A DNA stretch of 64,000 nucleotides, from assembly GCA_963932465.1 (NCBI GenBank), contig OZ010792.1, positions 2,666,001-2,730,000 on the forward strand, written 5' to 3'. Source of the DNA: Maratus speciosus. Lineage: Eukaryota > Arthropoda > Arachnida > Araneae > Salticidae. Positions 43,820 to 55,127 of this stretch are shown here, piece by piece (the first letter of the stretch is position 1; each line of letters opens with the position of its first letter). A program made the translations under genes and the position numbers. The notes beneath the pieces were generated by a model, which saw nothing but the letters and a program-made list of their open reading frames with translations, was not told where the DNA came from and searched no databases.

Positions 43820-45464
43820 ATTTCTTTACTGCGCTCAGCGGCAGAATATCAAAGAGGTTGAGTAGGTTAACGGTCAAAAAGTAAGGTACAGCGGCAGAGT
43901 CAGGGGCGTAACTACAGATATTTTTTCCGGGGTGTGGGGGATTCAAAAATTTCCCAACTTGAAACAAATTGCTCTATTTTCTAACTGAAATGATATGTGC
44001 AATGTGTGTTTCATGATAATGGTACTCATACTTAAAAAAAAATTTCTTTCCAAAGAAAACTACTGAAACTAAAAACACAAAAATTATAATTATTGGTTCA
44101 TTTAATGAAAGATTTTGTCTTCTATTGTGTAACTAATAAATAAAAATAACTTATTTTTTTACTATTATTTAAAAAAAAAGGGAAAAGTGTTTGAAAAATC
44201 TAGAATTTCCCAACTCGAAGCTCAAATTTCCCAAGTGCAGATACATTGGAGGGGGAGGCTCCCCCCTTCCCCCCATAATCCCCCATCGCGACGTCTCTGA
44301 TCAGAGTTAAGGGGCTACTTCACTCAAGCGCAAATGAAGACAGCGGAAAAAAAGGTCTGCCCCGGGCCCGGCCCAAAAAATATTATGACCAAGTCTGACC
44401 TGAGTCCTCGAATAAAGTAAGCAAAGCGCGAGCTAATGAAATAAAATTGGCCCGAGCACTCACCCCCACATGCAGTCCTCTAACCCAAATTTCCATCACC
44501 AATGTTTGTGGAGGATGTAATTAAAAAAAAAAAATAGCTCTTCATGATGGCAGAATATTTTGGAAAAACTTTCTTTAAATGAGAATGCTAAAGCTTTTAT
44601 CAACTTTTTGAATGGGCTGACAAGACTAACCGGGTTTTCAAATTTTGGGTTAGTTTGGTAAAATAATAAATGCATACATTTTTAAAGAATTAAGGAAGAA
44701 TTAAAAGAACATGAAAAGGAGTGTGATTCGTAAATTTAAATGTTCTGCTTGTTATTACTCATCCATAAGGATGCAATATACTGTGAATTAAATACACTGC
44801 TTGAAAGAGTAGTGTATTTGCTTTATTATTTTAATTTGATTATAATATGTATTTATCTTTAGTATCTATGAACAGTAACATTGCATCACCTTCGACTAAA
44901 CAATATAATTAGTGTTAAAAATAAAGTTAATAAAAAAAACGAACTGTACGCTTTTTTTTTTTTTTTTTTGGAGCCATGTACCCAAAAGACCCACACAAGT
45001 TTTTGGGAGGTACATAGGCGGTGATTAACCCTGCTTAGTGAAAATAAAAACACTTCGTTCTTGTTAGATTAATAGTTTTATATATTGACTTTAGAGATTT
45101 CATTGTTGCAATTAAGAAACAGTCTAGAGCTATAGAAATTATGCAATTAGAATTCCCATATGCTGTGCATTTCTATACCTTATTTCAGACAGTAATAAAG
45201 AAATAATGAAAACGTCACCAAAAGCTACCCCTCCCCCCAAAAAACAGCAACAACAAAAACGCAACTGATAACTAACAACAGCACTTCTAGAAATTTCCCT
45301 AAAAAGTAACTGAGGTTACAATATTAGATATTTTTAAAACGTTAACATAAAATAAATTTTATGAAGTCTTCTAATTGGTAAACATAATTGGTTACATAAG
45401 TTCTAAAATTTATTTATCATTAAGGATTCACTATGTATACACAACAAATTGGATAACAAGACTA
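43820..45464. other. Intergenic DNA with repeat debris
   Basis: CAGGGGCGTAACTAC at 43909 and a C/G-rich hairpin-like GGGGGAGGCTCCCCCC at 44254 resemble transposon edges. A GCCCGGGC-rich segment is at 44360. No gene. Confidence 0.5.
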
Positions 45465-45662
45465 GCTCAATAAGAAATATGGCACCAGGTAATTATTCCA
45501 AAATGATAAACGGGCGCAGCGAAATCCTGGGATCAGCGTAATATGAGAATATGACACTTGCTTCATAAGTTAAGGTCCTGCTGAATAAAGGTTTATCCAA
45601 AGTCATTCTCGTTCTTCTTTATGTCACTGAGAGTTTCAGTTTTGTAGTTTGATATCATAATT
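45465..45662 (+). repeat. Uninterrupted copy of the 43250 repeat
   Basis: Carries the empty AATT target (45659-45662) of the MITE at 43438-43815. Confidence 0.8.
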
Positions 45663-45797
45663 ATTTCTTCAGTGAGTTCCGTCGCGAATGTTTTAGACTC
45701 CAAGAAAATTCGTTGGAGCCTCCCTTTTAGAGGCGTCATATAACAGTGATGAGTTTTGGGGGTTGTCAGGAAGATTCGTAGTGTGACATTTTATTTC

Positions 45798-46558
45798 TTG
45801 TATTTTGCCTCCTTCTCTAGTATTCTTGGAAAATCTTTTATTCTGAAATCATCTGCGGTTTATTCACAAAAGAATGAGGGGAATCAACAATGGGTCAGGA
45901 GATAAGGAGCTCGACTCTACTTGAAGGAAAGGTTCCTCTTTTGCCAGACATCAGTCCCTTTCCTGCTAAAGTCGTTAAAAATCAAAGACACCGAAAAGCC
46001 ACAAAAAACGAAGCCGACACTGAAATCAGTTAGAAGGATAGTCAGTGTCGGCTTCGTTTTTTGTGGCTTTTCGGTGTCTTTGATTTTTAACGACTTTAGC
46101 AGAAAAGGGACTGATGTCCGGCAAAAGAGGAACCTTTCCTTCAAGTAGAGTCGAGCTCCTTATCTCCTGACCCATTGTTGATTCCCCTCATTCTTTTGTG
46201 AATAAACCGCAGATGATTTCAGAATAAAAGATTTTCCAAGAATACTAGAGAAGGAAGCAAAATACAAGTCAGAACGTAGCTTAAGGCTGCGTACCCACTA
46301 TCCTTCTAACTGATTTCAGTGTCGGCTTCGTTTTTTGTGGCTTTTCGGTGTCTTTGATTTTTAACGACTTTAGTACGAAAGGGACTGATGTCCGGCAAAA
46401 GAGGAACCTTTCCTTCAAGTAGAGTCGAGCTCCTTATCTCCTGACCCATTGTTAATTCCCCTCATTCTTTTGTGAATAAACCGCAGATGATTTCAGAATA
46501 AAAGATTTTCCAAGAATACTAGAGAAGGAGGCAAAATACAAGTCAGAACGTAGCTTAA
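45798..46558. repeat. Three-armed long inverted repeat
   Basis: The arm 45798-46023 is an almost perfect reverse complement of 46042-46268 (about 226 bp, 18-base loop). A third arm (46298-46558) repeats the second in direct orientation and extends through the loop sequence (CTATCCTTCTAACTGATTTC). The second and third are joined by TTAAGGCTGCGTACCCA. Transcribed, the first two arms would make a hairpin of over 220 bp. Mirror-image 75-codon frames on both strands are a by-product. Confidence 0.9.
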
Positions 46559-47077
46559 TTGTTGCAGAGATCTGAAAAGATGGTAAAAGGCCGGATTATA
46601 ACGCCACTTCACTGAAACTGCCTGATCGCTAAAACCCACATTAACCCATCGGAAAACGTAAAAACATGCTTACTCATAGTTATCGATGTGCGGTTTTCAT
46701 TCTCAGAAAACAGATGTCAGATGTCCACGAAGTACATTTTTAAAAACTATCTTCTTAAATGTTAAGCATTTAAAAATTTCTTATAAACGTTGAAATTTCC
46801 ACTAGACGGAATTTTTTCATCTTCTTAAAACTACTTAACTTAACATTTAAAGCGAGAATTTTTAAAAACGCACCTCGTCGGCTTCTGACGTCTACTTTCT
46901 GACGGTGAAAACCGTATTTCGATAATCACATTATATAGGTAATGAATCATTGCGGTTTTAGTTTTTAGCTCACAGGCTATCAAAGCCTGAGAGCTAATGT
47001 GCCCGCAGGTTCTGTATGTATGTATGTGCGTGTGTACGGATGTATGTATATACGCACCGCGAAAACTTTTGATAGAA
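46559..47077. other. Intergenic DNA with a small hairpin
   Basis: AGCTCACAGGCTATCAAAGC and CTGAGAGCT (46967-46995) form a short hairpin. A TGTATGTATG run follows. No gene. Confidence 0.5.
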
Positions 47078-47465
47078 ATATGCGATTTGCTTCAAATTTT
47101 TTTTCTAGGTTCATTCTGATAAAGCGCTTCCCTGATTAGTTTTGGGAGTTCATTGGTTAAGTATAAAGGGGGGAACGTGGGCTAACAACCCCCTTAACTT
47201 AGATAAATGGGTTTTTGATGCAGAATGATCAGATTTGATTCAAATTTGGTATACCGGTTCATTCTGATAAGACGCTTCACTGATTAAACTTGGCGGTTCA
47301 TTGTTTAAGTATAAAGGGAGGAACGGGGAGCTAATATCCTCCATAATTTAGATAAATGGGTTTTTCTATGCGAGTTGCTTCAAATTTGGTATACCGATTT
47401 GTTCTGATAAGGCGCTTCCCTGGTTAGATTTGGAGGTTCATTAGTTAAATATAAAGGGGAGGGGG
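47078..47465 (+). repeat. Tandem repeat, about 150 bp unit, 3 copies
   Basis: Units share TTCATTCTGATAA(G/A)GCGCTTC, GGTTCATTGGTTAAGTATAA and TTAGATAAATGGGTTTTT. Confidence 0.8.
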
Positions 47466-47559
47466 GTTCAGAGTGAATAAGTTAATTTTTTGTACAATAA
47501 AAAATACATGATACAGAGGGGAGGAGGGGGGACATGAAGATTTTAAAGACGCTTAGGTG

Positions 47560-47608
47560 GGGCGCGGCCAAAAAAAGGTTGAGAACCACTGCTCTAATCT
47601 AAATCTAA
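47560..47608. mobile_element. Right end of a hAT-type element
   Basis: GGTTGAGAACCACTG is the reverse of CAGTGGTTCTCAACC, a common hAT terminus, preceded by GCGCGGCCAAAAAAA. No matching left end or 8-bp duplication was found. Confidence 0.45.
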
Positions 47609-47927
47609 CATCCACGGCAGAGTTCAGAAAATAATAATAACCTTAAAAAATGTGTGGAGCCCAATTTTTATAACATATTTTTGTAAAACAATAGCCCTAG
47701 TTTTATTAAAAAACTAAGTTGAACTACTTTTCTTGAAACAGTTTCATTCAGACAGTTTCAAACTTAAAAATCAGCATGAGGGACAAGGGACGGTAAGGAA
47801 TTATTTAATGCTACATTTTGAGCCCCAAAATCTCCTTAGTATTGTTATACAATCATGCAATGACATGTTGTATAATATAAGAAATAAAAGAAAACGAAGA
47901 ATAGGTACTAAAATAAAAATTATCGTA

Positions 47928-48327
47928 TTAAAGGTGTGCTCAAATCCAAACTGCTTATTTTCTGACTCATTTTTAAATTCATTTTTGCTTTCAAATGCAT
48001 CCAATTGGCAGGTTCTCTTATTCAGGAACTATATAATGTGCCGTATGGGCCGAGTTTTGGATAAAGGCAGAATATATTTCAAAAAATGCTGCCAAAGTGG
48101 CCATTTTGAACCGAATTTCCCGAAGCGATAGAGATAGAAAATAATTATTTATAAATCAAGTTCTAATGAATTGAACGAAAAATAAGTTACATAGGTCGCT
48201 TATAAATCTCTTCAAAAAATCACGTCAGCAAGTTTCATGTTTTTACTTTTAAAAATGAGTCTGAAAATGTGTGAGAAAATTTCGAGTTGTTGAGCATGGA
48301 AAAATATTTTTTGGAATACCGCCTTAA
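47928..48327 (+). mobile_element. TTAA-flanked MITE, piggyBac-like (copy C)
   Basis: TTAAAGGTGTGCTCAAATCC at the left, GGAATACCGCCTTAA at the right. It contains GGCCATTTTGAACCGAATTT and GTTTCATGTTTTTACTTTTA, shared with copies B and D. The 132-codon open frame starting at 47733 runs into it from the left and the minus frame 47801-48004 overlaps its left end, so neither is a gene. Confidence 0.82.
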
Positions 48328-48494
48328 TAGTCAAAATTTTATGAGAATCGCTCATATGCATTAAAATTGTTTTCTGTGATATCCAAATGAGTCACACGTA
48401 AATTTAATTAAGATTCTATTTGTCATCATATTCATCTACAGTACCTCTTACTAATGGTGACTATTACATAATTGTAAAAATTGTTTTTCTTTCT
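48328..48494. other. Unassigned DNA
   Basis: Nothing recognised. Confidence 0.5.
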
Positions 48495-48730
48495 CACGGA
48501 AACACTGCCGCTAATTATTAAACTAATTTTACAACGTCGTCATTTATTACGTTTGGTTATATTTATGACGCGGAACTCAGAATCGCTCGCAGATACAACC
48601 ATCGCCAGTCTACGACACAAAATTACTATTAGAGATTAATGAGACGATATCTATAAATAACTGCCACTTAGAACGTACCCAGACGGTAAACAAATAAATC
48701 GATCATTGAACGGAACAATGGTTCCTTTCG
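48495..48730 (+). repeat. Dispersed repeat, copy 1 of 2
   Basis: Shared with 52620-52840: ATTTTACAACGTCGTCATTT, TCAGAATCGCTCGCAGATA, GATTAATGAGAC, AACAAATAAATCGAT, GGAACAATG. Both copies lie in the same orientation, 4.1 kb apart. Confidence 0.78.
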
Positions 48731-49097
48731 GAACAAGTCGCTCCTTTTATGACCTTATTGGTAAAAGGATCCCTTTACCTCAGCTCTGCAAGCCGTATTC
48801 TTAATTCGGACTAAGTTGAATTAATATTTAAAATTCTCAACCTACAGTTTCATTTCTTTTATATTATACCAGGAGTGTTCTGTCTCCCCAGAATCTCCCC
48901 CTGCCCCCTGTTCACCCATTGATATGGTACCGTGATACTATATATGAATTCAGTAACTATATATGAATTCAACTTTTACCTAAAATAATTGGAATAATGA
49001 CATTAATAGATAGTTTGAACAATTCATTATTCCCATAAACATTTTAATTATTGATAAACCTAATTGTTCAATTTACTTGAAAATTGTTTCTTTAGAC

Positions 49098-49847
49098 CAG
49101 CCATACTCAACCTGCGGCCCGAGACATAATCATTATAAATTTAATGAGATGCGCATAAAAAGTATTTAAGACCTTCACTGTCGCTTTATATATTTTCACA
49201 GGAAAACAAAATCTGTTTTGTTATCCACAATTCCTTTAAAATTATGTTATAAAGCATCTTAATTTCCATTTTATAGACAAAAGTTCTTTTTACTTGTAGT
49301 TATATTTGTGCTACAATGGTGTATACATTTCCATATCTTCAACACTAATCAAATATTATTCCAAATTAATTTAATTTACACTGTATATTTCTACAGTTAA
49401 TAAAATAAGTTTTTGAATTAATCAAAAGTGATTTATTAGAGAAAATCTCTTGGTTTTATTTTTTAACTTGGAAATTCTGCATTGTTATATTATTATGTTT
49501 TATATTTATTACAGGCTAAAACTACTTTTCGTTGTTACGTTTACGCGTGAAAAATAGGTACAAAAAAAAAAAAAAAAAAAAAAATCACACCACTATTTAG
49601 AAAAATAAACTTTGTGATCTATTTCTACAACATTTGCAATAGAAATCAATCACGAAGCTAATTGTTCGGAAATAGTGGTGTTAAAATTTTTTGGTAACAT
49701 TTCTCCTGCAACAAACGTTAAACCTCACTTATAATATTAACTTTGTTATACTACTTATGTTACCTTACTATTTTGATTAATAATTTTTTTTTTTACCCTT
49801 TTTTAAGTGTGTTGTGGCCCGCGAGAAAAAAAGGTTGAGTATGGCTG
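49098..49847. mobile_element. hAT-type non-autonomous element with 8-bp target duplication
   Basis: Terminal repeats CAGCCATACTCAACC on both ends (perfect for 15 bases), followed by GCGGCCCG or GCGGGCCAC-type subterminal motifs. CTTTAGAC is duplicated exactly (49090-49097 and 49848-49855). 750 bp, with an A run at 49561-49583. No transposase. Confidence 0.93.
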
Positions 49848-49902
49848 CTTTAGACCCTCCCTAACTTTTGAATTGCTATGCCAGCGTTTCTTACAATTAC
49901 TC

Positions 49903-49944
<42 letters not shown>
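49903..49944. repeat. (AAT)n microsatellite
   Basis: Fourteen uninterrupted ATA/AAT units. Confidence 0.95.
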
Positions 49945-50005
49945 GTTTTAGTTATGACTACTTATTATGATTCACATTAGATTAATTTTTACCACAATTA
50001 TTCAA

Positions 50006-50210
50006 TTGGTAAATAAATTATATTAGCTGTAAATTTCCAAATGGGTGAAAAAAGTCCGGCCTGGATTCGAAACCGGGATGTCTCGGCTGAAGCCGCCAAT
50101 ACTCTACCGACTGAGCCGTCTCGGATGAATCTGGAGGACCTCATTCACCCAGCTAACCTGTAACGATGAAATTTACAACTGATATGATTTATTTACCAAT
50201 TGAATGATTG
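50006..50210 (-). repeat. Palindromic repeat unit with tRNA-like core, left copy
   Basis: Outer ends TCAATTGGTAAATAAAT and ATTTATTTACCAATTGA are reverse complements, as are inner TGTAAATTTC and GAAATTTACA. Between them, on the minus strand, lies a tRNA-like segment (GACGGCTCAGTCGGTAGAGT; stem TTGGC/GCCGA with 7-base loop; GGTTTCGAATCC) ending in a T6 run. Confidence 0.65.
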
Positions 50211-50325
50211 CGTAAACAATTAGCCTAACGTAATTACGCATGCATCGTTTACTACAGTTCCATAAAAAATCTACGATTTATTCTGTTGAACTGATTCAGA
50301 TATCAGACCAGATGCTGTGATCGTT

Positions 50326-50466
50326 AAAGCTTAGTGGGTGAATGAGTCCTCCAGATTCATCCGGGATGGCTCAGTCGGTAGAGCATTGGCGGCCTCAGCC
50401 GAGACATCCCTAGTTCGAATCCAGGCCCAGACTTTTTTCACCCATTTGGAAATTTACAACTGATAT
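50326..50466 (+). repeat. tRNA-like repeat, right copy, inverted to the left one
   Basis: GGGATGGCTCAGTCGGTAGA (A box), GTTCGAATCC (B box) and a T6 Pol III-type terminator at 50433. About 130 bases are reverse-complementary to 50026-50152. The acceptor stem is imperfect (TCCGGGA against GCCCAGA), so a functional tRNA is doubtful. Confidence 0.65.
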
Positions 50467-52382
50467 CATTATGATTCCTCTGAATTCTAAATATCACCTA
50501 CCTACAAAAAAAGTGACTTAACTCCAAAAAATTGATTTTGCGTATTATGGAACTTAAAGGTATGACTTAGGTGCATGTTGCTACAAAAAATGTCATAAGT
50601 GTCGTTATCAGGAAAACCGCCCTATTAAGCCATATGTTCATTGGTATTTTTATGTTTGCCGGGAGCAAATCTCGCCAATTGTTATTTTTTGTCTCACCAA
50701 TAACATCTTTTATTTTTCGTGTATGTAAATTCGAAGCATTGCTTTGATATTGAAATAAAGTGTTTTGATTTATGGTATTATGTATTTATTTGTTTTTATT
50801 TTTATTTTATTTTATTTAATTTTAATTTTAAATTAAATGAGTGACAGAAATATATTTTAAATGTATGTAACATATGTATCTTAAACGAAATGAGTAAAAG
50901 ATTTATATTTTAATTGAAATGAATGCACTATGATAGATGTTGATGTGAGCAACACTGTAAAAAAATATATATATAAATAAAAATGTGATTTTTCCTGCAC
51001 TTTATGGTGTAATTTTTCAAGCACCGATGCTCTGAAATCAAATTCAAGTAACAAATGAAGTATAAATCGGATTTTTTCTGTCACGTGCACTACGCAGTCA
51101 ATAGCAACGTGACTTTTTTCAGGCATGAGAAATTTTACAGCATTCTTAAAGACAGCAGCTTGTAAATTTTACAGCAACTGTGTGTAAAATGCAGATTTCT
51201 TTTTATAGTGAATATTTGCCAATTTGTCATCTGCTAACATAAAATTACCAGTCCATTTGTCAACGCAAAATAAGGGAAAATTGTGCTCGGGGGAGGGGGG
51301 GGGGTAAAGCTACTCAATCCTCCAAACTTCTTCTACGTCTTTATTTTGAAGGGATTTGCCCTGTCATACACAATTTTACAGTTGCATACAGAATTAAGTG
51401 CTATAATTTTAAGTTACAGTAGAAACATGCGCATTTTCTTCTGCCTCTCCTGTGAAATGTATAATTTTTGAGTTGTGTCATTTTGCTTTCAGGTGAGCGA
51501 TAAGTACTGCAAACTCCACATGCATTAGAAATGAATACTTATAGGATATTCTATAGCCACGCATAATTTTAACTAAAGATTTGATATACCTAATAAAAGA
51601 TTTTCATTGTAACAACTGATTTTCTCTTTTCAAGGAGGGCCCTATTAGGTAAGTGGTTAGTATTGTTCAATCGAATATTCGGTTTCATTTTCATTTTAGG
51701 CACAAAATCTAAGTTTTGGCGAAAATACTCCGGCACCGAAACTTCGCCGAAACTATCTATATTCATAAAATACGTTTATTCCTTCGGGAATTTTCAACAT
51801 CACTTATTGATTTGAGCTGTATTGACTTAAATGAGAGCTTGTTTATTGATTGCTATGAACTTCACTGTTTGTAATTGGCTCAATGCATATAGGACTAAAC
51901 TTTAAAACGCTTTTTACGTACTCACCAAAACCTTCAGAATTAATAGTGATAGGAAATTTTTAGTTTGAATACCACAAGACATGTTTTGAACATGCCTAAG
52001 AAAGGTGTAAAATAAAAGTACAGAATAAAACAGCTGATAATCCTTTACAAAAGTCATTATAAAAGGTAAAACGAGATATGTATACCTAGAAATTTTTTTA
52101 AATTAGATGAAATTCGTATCATTGAGAAAACGTTCTGTATGTTATTCATGAATTGCATCTTATATCATACGAAAAGTATAGAAATTTTGGTCAGAGACAC
52201 AAAAAGCCAACTTAGAACTAAAGTTTCGAAACAGGGGCACATACACATGCATGTGTATTTGTTAGAAATGGGTTTCTTTATACGTATAATTAATTAACAA
52301 TTATACATATAAGTATATATATGCGTATGTATGTATTAATTATTTCAAATTTAAACTTAAGACAGTTTTTCGTTTTCGATCT
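50467..52382. other. Intergenic DNA, no gene
   Basis: Nothing recognisable apart from G and A runs (51289-51303) and short AT-driven open frames at 50881-51126 and 51283-51471. Confidence 0.55.
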
Positions 52383-52450
52383 AATGCTGGCTAGTTGCCC
52401 ACACAATGAAAAGGTTAGGGCGACGTGACGGTTCGATACCAGCGCGATTT
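52383..52450 (+). repeat. Possible tRNA-derived repeat head
   Basis: GCTGGCTAGTTGCCC (A-box-like) and ACGGTTCGATACCAGC (B box) 35-40 bases apart. The downstream body (to about 52600) has no duplicate in the window. Confidence 0.35.
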
Positions 52451-52619
52451 GGGCGGGGTGATTGTGCAAGCTTTTGGGGATTTTCCTTGAACGAAAACCA
52501 GTCATTCGATGCACTTCCCCTTCAAAAGTTCTCCCTGAAGGGATTCCAGTTATAGCAATAGGTCCAATACTGGTCGATGTTTAACAAAATCCCAGTCCAT
52601 CCTTTTCACGGTAGCACTT

Positions 52620-52840
52620 ATTAATTTTACAACATCGTCATTTACTAAAGTTGACTCAATTTTTTATGACGTGGATCTCAGAATGGCTCGCAGATATAAT
52701 CATCGCCAGACGACTCCATATTATTATTACAGATTAATGAGACCGTGTTTATAAATAAACGGTACTTAAATGTTACCCAGACTGTAGTAAACAAATAAAT
52801 CGATTTTCGATAGGAACAATGCCTTCTTTCTGAATGTTTC
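52620..52840 (+). repeat. Dispersed repeat, copy 2 of 2
   Basis: Counterpart of 48495-48730 with moderate divergence and small indels. Confidence 0.78.
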
Positions 52841-53254
52841 GTTTTTTAACGACAAAACGAACTCAAGGGCTCTCGATAATAAAGAAGCTGTATGAGTTCC
52901 AAGCTTACTGATTGCTAGGGGACATTTCCAGCAATAAAAGAACCAAGTGTTTTCGAACATGAATAGGGGAAGGTGTGTTGTTGATATGCCTGAGAGCTAT
53001 TCGATCAGAAACACTATCTTGCATGAGAAAAAACATTTTTTGGTGTTGTTGTTGTTGTTACCACGATTTATAACTTAGCCCCTTTTTACACTCCTTTATT
53101 TAATTGAACCTGGTTTCTGTATGTAAAGATGGAATTCTTCCTGATAGGATAGATTTTTTAAAATTACGTATAAAGGTCGGTTTCGAATAATACAACAATT
53201 TAATATTTTTACAGCTTAATTATAAATTAATAACATTAATTTTAAGGCATTTTT
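52841..53254. other. Intergenic DNA, no gene
   Basis: A TTGTTGTTGTTG run at 53043-53060. No other feature. Confidence 0.55.
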
Positions 53255-53350
53255 AGGGTTCCGTACTTAAAAAGTAAAAACGGAACCATTATCAGATCAC
53301 TCCTGTGTCTGTCTGTCCGTCTGTCACAGCCATTTTACTCCTAAACTATG
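53255..53350 (+). repeat. TTAGGGTTCCGTAC / (GTCT)n dispersed repeat edge
   Basis: TTTTTAGGGTTCCGTAC followed by GTAAAAACGGAACC makes a hairpin, then CTGTCTGTCCGTCTGTCACA. This signature is widespread in insect genomes as a repeat boundary. A related but diverged segment precedes the array at 56500-56580. Confidence 0.55.
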
Positions 53351-54347
53351 CAACGCGGAAAGTTCAAATTGGGGGAATTAATAAAGACTATTGACCGATC
53401 TATTTACAAATTAATAAACATTCATAAATATATTTAGGAAAAATGTAGAGATGTAGAGGGGCTAATTAAGTTATTTGGAAAAAAAAAAAAATACTTTCTT
53501 TGTATATCGTGTGGAGTATCGGTTAAAAGATTACGTAACGCTGAACTCAAAAATACATTTAATTTAATTTTAGGTATTGTATTTTCAATGTTATCGTCGA
53601 AAATGTAGTGCAAAAATATGCTCCCCCCCATCTAATTCCGAATCTACTGAAACTAAAATTATGAAAAAATTAGAGGTAGTAGACGTTAATTGTCTGAGCG
53701 AAGCGAAGGCTAATACTCAGCGAAATATTACTGTCCGGACACATTACAGCTACGATGGATATTAACGCCATGTCCTACTAAAAAAAAGCCCAATAAAAAC
53801 CTTTCGTCAAGCATAACTCAAAAAATATTTTTCGGATTTCGTTACTGATTGCACCAGAAGGTACCTATGAGGGCCACCTACTGAATGCACCTACTATGAA
53901 AAATAAGTTCCAAACCGTTTAAAAATTATGTTAAAAAAACTTTATAAAAAAGCACAATTTATCTGCATACGTCACAGAAATTTGGTGTACGTCACTTTCA
54001 CCGGTGGATGTTTTCGTAGACAACTCGTTTGAACACATGGAGCAAATAAAAAAAAAATACGCACGCAGTAATATTGAATACATCAGTTTCAACCACGTGA
54101 TCCCAAACCTTGCAACAACCCGTGGCAACCAGTTTTGGTGTGCAAACAAATAATAATACAGTACTCCGTACCACGGTGACCGTTTTTAGCCTGTTGTATA
54201 AAATCTGGCCTGTTGTATGACATACAATTGTGGATGATTAAAACAAAAGACATGAGTGTTTATTGCTCCGGGAGGTTATCTTTCTCTGGATGTCTGTCTG
54301 TCTATCATACAGCATGCAATTTTCTTGTAAAGGATGATATTATTATG
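53351..54347. other. Intergenic DNA, no gene
   Basis: Short open frames at 53434-53631, 53577-53765 and 53931-54149 have no recognisable content. Confidence 0.5.
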
Positions 54348-54598
54348 CAGTGAAACCTCCATAACGGACACACCCGATTAGTGGACACCTCTATTTAGCG
54401 GGCATTTTTTCGATTACCAACTCTTAAATAAATGTACATTTTTTACTCTCACAAGGAGAGGGCCAACCTTGTTAATCACAGATTTTGATTATTTTAATAT
54501 ATGTTGTAGGGTAGAGACCCCTTAGTGTCAAGTTCAACGGATTTTACCCAACGCTTCTTAGTTCTTGAGAATCCGGGGGTCTAATATTAGTACACAAC

Positions 54599-55022
54599 TT
54601 ATGGGTGTATTCCGATCCAAACTGCTTATTTTCCGATTCATTTTAAAATTAATTTTTGCTCTCAAACGCATCAAACTGGGAAATTCTCTTATTTAGAAAC
54701 TATATAATGTGCCGTGCTTCTTAATTTTTTGATAAATGCAGAAAATACTGTAAAAAACGCTGTCAAAGTTGGCGTTTTGAACCGAATTTTCCGAAGCGGG
54801 CGATCTGGGAATGTAAAAAAGGGTCACACTGAGAAAATAATTGTTTAAAAATAAAATTCTAATTAATTGAGCTGAAAATGAAATCACACGGCATGTCAAG
54901 CATGTCTTCAGAAATCACCCCAGCAAGTTTCATGTTTTTACTTTTAAAAATGAGTCTGAAAATGTATCAGAAAATTTCGAGCTGTTGAGGGTGGAAAAAC
55001 ATTTTTTCGAATACACCCTTAA
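54599..55022 (+). mobile_element. TTAA MITE, piggyBac-like (copy D), nested
   Basis: GGGTGTATTC at the left and GAATACACCC at the right form a perfect 10-bp inverted repeat; TTAA at the right (55019-55022), TTAT at the left. The opposite arm of the host element has the uninterrupted ACAACTTAAATACTT at 55960-55972, proving the insertion. Confidence 0.92.
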
Positions 55023-55047
55023 ATACTTACTTTGCAACTAGAATGAT

Positions 55048-55127
55048 AGATTAGTCGTAGCTCAGTTGGTTTGGCATTTGCCGGCTGATCCTCGGGCCCG
55101 GGTTCGATACCTGAATGCGCTACATTT
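55048..55127 (+). repeat. tRNA-like segment in left terminal repeat
   Basis: CGTAGCTCAGTTGG (A box), CCGGGTTCGATACC (B box), GCGCTACA at the 3' side. No standard acceptor stem forms with the A box in its normal place. The reverse counterpart is at 55862-55935. Confidence 0.6.

Noticed and set aside
45917..46148. Mirror-image 75-codon frames on both strands
   Set aside because: A direct consequence of the inverted repeat; no evidence of coding.
47560..47608. Complete hAT element ending here
   Set aside because: Only the right end was found; no CAGTGGTTCTCAACC start or 8-bp duplication upstream.
47733..48131. 132-codon open frame, the longest in the window
   Set aside because: About half lies inside TTAA MITE copy C; related MITE copies do not keep the frame.
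50361..50437. Functional tRNA gene with terminator
   Set aside because: Acceptor and T stems contain mismatches, and the loop lacks the invariant U33; treated as a tRNA-derived repeat.
55048..55127. Functional tRNA gene
   Set aside because: A and B boxes are intact, but no normal acceptor stem forms and the segment is duplicated as part of a terminal repeat.
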